Of a stretch of DNA of 64,000 nt, positions 25,801 through 34,800 are shown one piece after another. The notes under the pieces are model-generated. The model was not told where the DNA came from. It worked only from the letters and a program-made list of their open reading frames with translations, and did no database searches. Each line of letters begins with the position of its first letter. Positions within the stretch are counted from its first letter, which is position 1. Position numbers and translations under genes: made by a program. The DNA is from Micromonospora sp. NBC_01813 (lineage in GTDB: Bacteria; Actinomycetota; Actinomycetes; Mycobacteriales; Micromonosporaceae): contig NZ_CP109067.1 in assembly GCF_035917335.1 (NCBI RefSeq), forward strand, positions 3,347,001-3,411,000, read 5' to 3'.

Positions 25801-28800
25801 CTCCTGCGACGCGCCCATCTGGAACACCGACTGGGAGTACTTCTCGACCTCGCCGTCTTCGGAGGTGTCCGTCTCGCTCGGTTGGTAGATCACCATCCGA
25901 ATCACCGCGACGGACTCCACACCGTCCTTGCGTCCGAGGGGAACCACCCAGCCCCGGCGGCTGACCAGGTCGCTCAGCGCCCCCGACAATTCGCCCCCGT
26001 CGCCGATCTTGCGCAACTGCGCCGACCAGGTCATCGGGTCCGACCGGACGTAATTCGCCGCCGCCCACAGCCGGGCCGCGAGTGCGGTGAGTTCCGGAAC
26101 GTTGCCGAAGAACGCCCGGATGCCGCCGACCCCGTGCTCGGCAAGCCCATTCAACTGGGGGGCAAGTACGGCGTAGCTGGCCTGGTTGAGGCGTGAGACG
26201 ATCGAGGTGTAGCTCAACGACTGCCCACTGTGCTGGGCTGCCGCGTAGTAGGGCGGGATCGCGACGGTTTCGATGATCCGATCACCGGTCAGTCGCCGTA
26301 CCGCAGTGAATCCGGGCTGCTGCGGACTGCGCTCCTGGACCGCGATCGTGATGATCGTTTCGATCTGCACCGTCTGCTGGGTCCGGAACTCCGACCGGAT
26401 GTACTCCGACAGACCGCTGGTCTGCGACTGGTCGCTGGTCCAACCGTAGCTGCCCGAGACCTCCGGCCCGATGACCAAGCGGGTGTCGCCCGAGCCGATG
26501 ATCGCCTGGCCGGCGACCGACCCGGACACGGTCCATCCGCTCGATCTGCCGCCCTCGACGGTCCGGCCACGCAGCGCCCGGGTGTTCACCGTCATGCTGT
26601 CCGCCGCCACCGTGTCGGTGTCGATCTGGCGGGGATGGGCGGTCACCACCACGTCGAAGATCGCGCCGGAGATCTCGAACTGCTGGTACGCCCCTGCCCA
26701 CACCCGATCCGGGTCGCCCTCCAGCGCGCCCTGGCTGAACACGGTGTCCAACAGTTGCTGCACCCGCGCCCAGTCGTCGACGAACTTCTCCGCCCGCGCC
26801 GCCCGGAACTGGGAACGCTCCGCCTCCGCCAGGATGCTCTCCACCGCCGGCCGGACCCGCTCGACGCCAGCCCAGGTGACCAGCATCGCGTCCCCGTGCC
26901 CGCGGCCGGCCGCGAGCAGGAACGGCACCTCGGCGATGGCGTCGCGCTCGTGCGGGCCACGCAGTTGTCTGGCGTGTGGGAACGGCTGGCCCAGCAACTG
27001 GTCCAGGTCCGCCGCCGTCAGGTTGCCAGACAGCTGCACGGCCGGGTCCGGTTGCAGGTCGATCCACTGCTGTGGCACGGCGACCGCGCCGTGGCCGAGC
27101 AGGCGCTGTTGGAAGGCGGCGTTGTCCTGGACCGGCACCCCCAGCTCGGCAGGTATGTCTTCGGCCACCACCGGATCGATCCGCGTCGTGGTGCCGAGGA
27201 AGTCGACCTCGACGCTGAACGTGACCGCGTACCGTTCCTGCTGTCCGTTGGTGTTGATCACCGTATGGTTGCCGCCGGTCAGGTCGAGTGAGCTACTGGC
27301 GCCGCGCTCATATTCGATCTTCCCGCTACCCGCCAGGTTCCCGGCGACCGGGTCCTTCGTCAGCTTGATCCCTCGTGCCGCCAGCCCGACTCCGACGGCA
27401 TGCGCCGTCGACTCACTCCGCGACTCGGCGGCGCCACCGATCAGGCCACGGTCCTCGCGACCACGCACCGTCGGCAACGCCGCCGACTCGGACAGATGCT
27501 GCAACCGTCGCGGAACCAGGCGTACCCGGGGAACGACCTTGAACGACGACAGCAGACCTGTCCGGCGGTGGACGAGGTCCAGGGTCACCCCGTTGCCGAT
27601 CAGGTTGATGCTCCGGTTGCGCACCGCGCGCTCGTTCAGCGGATCCCTGGTGATCTGGGTGGCGATCGCCACCGCGTCGGACACCGGCAGGCCGGGCACG
27701 GCACGCAGGCTCCGGTGCAGTGCCCGCACCGCCGCCGATACGTCCACCGCGTTGACCACCTGCCGGGCGGCCTGCGACAGGTCCGGCTGCTGGCCCTGCC
27801 CCGGGGCCTGGTCCGGTGGGGTCTCCGCCGGCCGACGAGGTGAATCCACGTACGCGGTGGGGAACGCGATGGCGAACTCTCCGTCGCCGGGCGGCACGAG
27901 CAGACTGTCGACGAGGTGGCCGTCGATCGAGATCTCGGCGGTGAGCAGCCCGTCGAAGTCCGACATGCCCCCGCCGAACAGCTTCCGGCCGGAAATCAGC
28001 TTGGTGGTGTCCGAGCTGCTCCAACCTCGGCTACTACGGTAGGACAGCTTCGGAACCGCAGCCATCAGTCGGGAGATCGCTGCGGAGGCGAGACCGGTCA
28101 ACACCTCCAACCCGGCGTCGGCGAGCGACCTGTCACTGCCGTGGTCCGTCGTCCCGTTGACCGAGGTGGCGGAGAACGACACCGCGAACCGGCTGGTCGC
28201 GGACACCACTGCGGCACGTGGCACCAGCTCGCGCGGTCGCATCCGGATCCAGACCAGGGAACCGGCGATCTCCACCGTCAGGCCGGTCTGCAGCAGGTCG
28301 TCCCAGTACCGCAGCCGTTCCTGCTCACCCGCCGCCGGTTCCGCACCGGTGGCCGCCTCGGCGGTGGCGGCCGACACCGACCGGCCGGCAGCAAGGATCG
28401 TGGCTAGCTGCTGCTGAAGCCCTGCCCGGAATTCGGCCAGCTGCGCCACCCGCCGCACCTGCTGCGGAACAACGTCGGCGGGGGCCAGCCGCTGCCTGAG
28501 CATCGAACTCGCCGTACGGGCCGGGTCTGGCCACCAGGCGGCACGCACCGCGGACTGGCCGAGCGCACCGTGATCGACGTGCCAGGGGACATCCGGCTGC
28601 GCCGTCCGCGCCGGCACGACGTCGCGCACCACCGCCCGCCAGATCCCGGCCTGACGGGCGATCGTCAGCGCCGTCCCGGAGGCAGGTCCGTGCCGGGTCT
28701 CCCCCACTAGCGACGCCGCCTGGGCACCGGACAGCTCGATCACCCGCAGGCTCAGCCCGGCGAGGTCGGCGACCAGATCCTCATCGGCCGGCGGCGGTGT

Positions 28801-31800
28801 GTCGTCGGCTGCCTCCGATGACTCGTCGGTTGTCGGCGGCGGCTCGTCGACCCGCGCCCGCAACGCTGCCACGGTCGCCTGGTCGATCGGCACACCTTGA
28901 AGTTCCGCCGCGCGCAGGACCGTCTCGACGAGGTCGGCCAACGATCCGGCCGTGCCGGCGGCCGCCGGCAGCACCAGCTGCTGCTGGACGCGCAGCGGCC
29001 CCCGCCGTACCGCCGCCACCCGGTCGAGCAGTTCGGCGCGACGGTCCCAGAGCACCGCCAGGCTCGCGGCGATCACGTCGCCGACCGCCACCGCGTCGCG
29101 GATCCGGTCGGGCAGTTGCGCCGGGACACCACCGGCCACTTCCACCGCCGCGTCGTCCCGGGCCCGCTGCACCGCCTGGCCGATCTCTTCCCGTCCCGGC
29201 GGCCGCTCGATCGTCAGGGCGACCTCGGCCGCCGTCCGCAACACCCGGTGCTGCGCCCCGGTCAGACCAGGCTGGCGAAGAATCCAGCGGGCGATCTCGG
29301 GCAAGGAGTCTCGTAGCCGCGACTCCCGGTGCTCGATGAGCATGTCGTACCGGGCGATCTCGCCAGCGACCTCGATGTACTGCTCCGGGCTCGCCCGGCC
29401 GTCGCTGACCGCGGCAAACAACTGGGCACGCCGCTGGGCGGCGGCCAACACGCTGTCGCCGTGCATTGCCCGGTCCACCTCGTCGAGCACGGCCAGGTCC
29501 TGCCACCGCCGCACCGAGGAGATCGGGGTCATCTCGATGGTGGGTGCCACCACGGGTCGCCACGGGAAGCCGCGCAGCATGCCCGGCGACGCCCCGCCCG
29601 GGTCGACCAACGCGTCGACCCGCACGTGCCGATCCGCCGACAGCCCGCCAGCGCCCGACACCGTGCCGGTGCCCGACAGCCCGGCAGGCTGGCCGACGGG
29701 CCCGACAGTCACCGACGCCGCGGAGCTGTCGAGCACCAGCTGCGCGAGCCCACCGCCCGCGTCGAGCGGCAGCCGGATCCGGCCGAGCCCGGCCGGATCA
29801 GACAACGGCGTCAGCTGGTACGCCGGCGTGCCGTCTACCAGTGTCTCGACAATCACCAACCGGTCGTCGACCTGCCGGTACACCAGCACCAGGTGTGCGT
29901 GGTCGTTGGCCGGGTCGAGCCATACGACGGTGACCGCACCGGGTCGCAGCTCGTCCAGCGTGGTAGCCCACGAGTCCTGGAACCGGCCATCGAGCAACCG
30001 GCCGATCCGGTCCACCGTCCGATCACCGGCACCGTCGTCGACCGCCTGTGCCGGTACGGTTCCGAGCCGGCCCACGACGTCGAGGATCCGTGGCGCGCAT
30101 TCGGCCAGGCCCTGCGACCATGGTCGGAGGCTGTCCAGTGCTCGCAGCAGCGACGGCGCGACGGCGGTGGCAGCCTGCCGCACCAGCGATCCGGTGTCGT
30201 CGGCGTGCAGTGCCAGCTCGTCGAGGGCCCGCACACCCACCGGTCGGGGCAGTCCGACCCGCTGTCCGCCGTACAACTGCTCGTAGCCGGTCAGCCGGGC
30301 CTGGCCGTACTCGGCCCGCAACCGGGCCGCGACCGACGGGGCCACCGACCGGTCCGCGACCAGACCGGCGAAGTCGGTACGGGCGGCACGCAGCTCGGCG
30401 GCGAGCGCGTCCGCGTGCAGCAGCAGGCGCGGCACGTTGCCGGTGATCGCGTCGACGGCAGCGTCGAGGTCGGCCAGTGCGGCGCGGATCGCGGTGTCGG
30501 CGAAGTCGCCACGTTGGGCCCGGGCCTGCGCGGCGGCCACCTCGCCGCGCAGCAGCTCAGCCAGCACCGGTGCGAACATCTCGGCCGCACCGGCCTGCAC
30601 CCGTACCGCCGGATCGGCGCTGGCGTCGGTGGCGAGCCGGGTGATCTGGGCGGTGATGTCGGCGGTGGCGGCCCGTAGCCGAGCCTGCGCCGGCACCGCG
30701 AACGCATCCGGCACCGCGGTGTTCTGGTCCGCGTCGGTCACCGTCCGGTCCCGGGTCGCCGCTGCCGACTGCTGCCGGGTCTGCGGCTGGCTCTGGCCGC
30801 GACGCAGCAGCTCGGTGGCGCGTTCGGCGCGCTGCGCGCCGGTGTCGTCGGCGGTGCTGCGGTACGCCTCCCGCCAGGCATCCAGCACCGCCGATCGCGT
30901 CAGGTCGGGATGGGCGCGGACCACGGTGGTCAACTGCTGGAAATGATCGTCGATGTGGTCCCGGAGCTGCTGCTCGGCGGCCTGCCACTGGCCAGAGCGC
31001 CTCTGCAGGAACGGCTGCGGGGCAGCGAGCTGGGTCCGCAGCGCAGCGGAGACGTCGGTGCGCAACGCGGTGACACCGAGCTCGATCTCGTCGGCGGTCA
31101 GCCCTCGCGCCGCCGCCGCCACAACCGTCGCGCCCAGTTGACGTTCGTACCGGGCAAACTCCGCACGGCTCAGCTGTTCTTCGCGGATGCCCTGCAGCAA
31201 CGCGGTACGGGTGGCCTCCCATTGCCGGCCGGCCTGTTGGAACGCGTCGTCGAAGTGGCGGGCGCCGGCCGCCACGACCGGCGCCCAGACCTGGTCGTAC
31301 GCCTGGTTGGCCTGCGCCAGGTAGTCGTCGAGCACCGCCGCGTCGGGTGTTGCCGGCAGTGGATCGCCGACCGTCACCGGTGGCTGTTCCGCCGAGGTGA
31401 CCGGTGCAAGCTCGGCCGAGCCGGTCAACTGTGCGCGGGTCGCCGCGTCGCGGGCAGCCCGCTGCAGCTCACCGACGATCGACTCCCGCAGGTCGGGCCG
31501 CTGCTGTTCGACGGCTTCGGCTGCCTGCACCCGCCGGTCGAACTGGTCCCGCAGCTCGGCGGTGGTCCGCTCCCAGGCTGCGGCGCGCTCCTCGTCGGAC
31601 AGTCGGGTGTGCGGCGGTTCCAGCAGGTCACGCAGGGCCTCGGTGAAGGAGTCTGTCGCAGTGGTGAAGTCGCCGCCGTACTCGGCGAGGTAGTCGCCGC
31701 GAAAGCGCAGCCCGATCTGCTGAAGGTCGACCGCGCTGATGAGCGAGGTGATGTCCGGGCCGTCGGCGACGGTCCGCAGCACCCGGTGGTACGCCTGCGC

Positions 31801-34800
31801 CGCCGAGGTCTCCAGCTCCTGCTGCTGCCACGCGGTGAGAAGCCGCTCCTCCAGCTGCTCGCCGAGCTGATCCAACTCGGCCTGCCACTGGGCCCACCGG
31901 GCGTCGTCGGGTTGCGGCTCGTGTCCCTGCCACACCTGCTGAGTCACGAGCAGGCCGGCGCTGTACGCCCAGGAGGTGACCGTGGCGACCGCCACCGGGT
32001 TGAGGCTGGCCCGCAGGTCGAACTCGGTACGCAGCACCGCCAGCTCCAGCCGCTGGTCCAGCTCCGGGGCCAACGCCTGCCTGATCGGCTCGGGGGTCAG
32101 CCCCACCGGGCTGGGTGTCGCGGTGACGACCTCGACCGGTTGATCGTCGACCGGCGTCCGGTTCGGTATCGCGTCGGCGGGCCTGGCCGCGGTGTCCAGA
32201 CCGGCAGCGTGGGAGCGCTCGGCGGCGCGAACGATGTCGAGGTACCGGTCGGAGACCGCAATCCAGTCGACGTCGCGGGGCGGGTGGGTCGGCAGGTCCG
32301 GGTCGGGGATCGGGTCGGGGATCGGGTCCCGCTGGCGGGTGGCCATCGCGACATCGTCACCGGGGGTGTCCTGCCGCGGGTGGCCGCCGGTGGCGGCCGG
32401 GTCCGGGCGGTCGGTGCGCCGCGCTACGAGATCGGGAACGTTCGGCAGTTCCGGAAGATCGCCCGTCGCGGATGAAGGCAGGGTCCGGTCCGGGCCACCC
32501 GCCGGTACGGACTCCGCCGGCTCCGGTCCGCCGGCCCGTCCACTCGCCGGCGGCGGCGGATCCGGCTGGCTGGCACGCAGCGCCTGCAGCCGTTCGGCGA
32601 GCAGCCGCTCGGCCGCGCCCGACCCGGTGGCCCCGCCCGGGGTGTCGCGCGGCACCGACGGCAGGTCGGACGGTGGCACGTCGGGGAAGACGTGCCGAGG
32701 CGGCACGGCCGCGTCGAGGCGCTCCCGTACCGCTGGATCTATCGGGTCGCCACCGTCGGCGCGCTCGTTGCGGGCGAGCGCCGCCCGCTGCTCGTCGGTG
32801 AGTTCCCGCAGCCGGGCGATACGCTGCTCCAGGTGGCCGATCTCCTGATCGAGCCGGGTGGCGGCCAGGTCGTCGCGGCGGGCGCGCAGGGTGTCGATCT
32901 CGGCGACCAGCCGGTCGTGGGCCTGCCGAACCCGTTGCTGGTCGCCGTCGGCGACCGCCCGGTCGATGTCGTCGCGCAGCTGCTGGTAGCGGGTGTCGGT
33001 CATCCCGACTTCCATCGCGTCGGCGCGACGCAACTGGTCGGCACGGATCTCCAACGCGCGCACGTCACGGTGGCCGCCCACCGCCTCACGGAACGTCCGG
33101 ACCTGGTCGAGCGCGTCGCCGATCCGCAGGTCGGCGACGAGTTCGTCGATCCGGGCGCGGTGGCTGGCGATGTCCGGCTCCGGCATCCCGGCGTGCCGGC
33201 CCACCGCCGCGTCGAAGTCGGCGAACGCGGCCACCAGGCCTGCCGGTTCGCCGAAATCCGCCTCGCCGCGGATGCGGTTCAGGTGCGCGGTGATGTCGGC
33301 ATCCGGCATCCCGACCGCGCGGGCGTCGCGCGCGGCGGCCGCGCCCCAGGCAGCGTCGAACGTGGACTCCGGCACCGACGGTGCGCGGTCGAGCTGCTGG
33401 ATCACCTCCGCCTCGGTACGGGTAGGCACCGGCTCCCAGCCCTGGTCCCGGATGTTCTGCTCGACCTGGTCGATCCGCCGGATGTCGCCGCTGCGTTGCG
33501 CGGAGTTCCGGGCCTGGTCCCAGCCGCCGGCCTGGGCCTCGCTGAGGTCCACGGCGTCGGCACGGGTCGGCCGGTAGCCGAACCGGGGATCCGGCAGCGG
33601 GTCGGGCTTGACTTCACCGAGTGCGGTGAGCCGGTCGCGTAGCGCCGCTGTCTCGGCGGCCGCCGCCGCAGCCCGCTGCCCGACGGTGATCGTCTCCAGG
33701 TCCAGTTGTGCCTGATGGATGACGTCCGGATCGTCGCTGCGCAGCCGCGCGATCCAACTCGGTCGATCCGCTGTCGGCACCGCCGCCAGCCGGTCAGCGA
33801 GCTGCTGGTCCGCTCGGGCCTGCAGGGTCGCGTCCGACATGGGCTCGCGAGTCGGCGCGTTCGGCAGATCCAGCAGGTCGCCGCCGGTGGCAGTCCGAGG
33901 TGCGGTGGTCGGCACCTTCGCCTGTTCGAGCAGCTGGAACTGATCCCCGACGAGGGAGTCCGTACGGTCGGCCACCGCGAGGTCGGCATCCGACCGGTCC
34001 GTCACCGTGCGGTCGGCCTCCGTGCGGTCGGCGTCCGTGCGGTCCGTCGCCGTGCGGTAGGCGTCAGGACGGGTGATGGTCGGGTCGGGCGTACGAACGC
34101 CCGCTGGGCTTGGCGCCGGTTCCGCGCCGAACCGGGCCGGCGTCACCAGTGTGGTGTCGCCGATGGTCCGGGGCGTCATAGCGGGCGGGCTGGACGACGA
34201 CGATGTCGCGAGACCGGACGGAGCTGGCGCGGTCAGGTTGCCGGCCGCTGGCGAGGATCCCAGGTTGGCCGGCCCCAGCGGCTCGCTCGGTGCGCGCACC
34301 GGGACGGTCGACGGCAACTCCAGCGACGGCCGGGGTGACGACGGAAGCTCGATGTTCACCCGCGACGGCGGGCTGTCCAGCAGCGGCCGCGTCGACGAGC
34401 CGGGCGAGTCGAACGACGGGGTGCCGGGCAGCGGCCGGGGCGCCGACGACGACGGGGTATCGAGCAACGGCCGGGAGACCGACGACGACGGAGTATCGAG
34501 CAACGGCCGGGCCGAGGACCCCGGCGAGGATCCGTCCAGGCTCGGCCGGGACGCGGCCGACGACGGTGTCTCGACAACCGGTCGGGGCGTCGGCGAATCC
34601 GGGGTGGAGGTCCGGCCGGCGGGCTGCGGCACGTCCGGCGACGCGGCCCGGGTCGGTGGCGGGATCAGGTCACCGCTGACCGACGAGTCGCGGGTGGCGG
34701 TGTGCGGAGTCGGGCTGTCGGGGCGGGGTGCGATCACCCGGTCGCCCGGATCGAACTGCAGCGCGTTGGTCGGCCGGTTCACCTCCGGCCGGCCTACCGT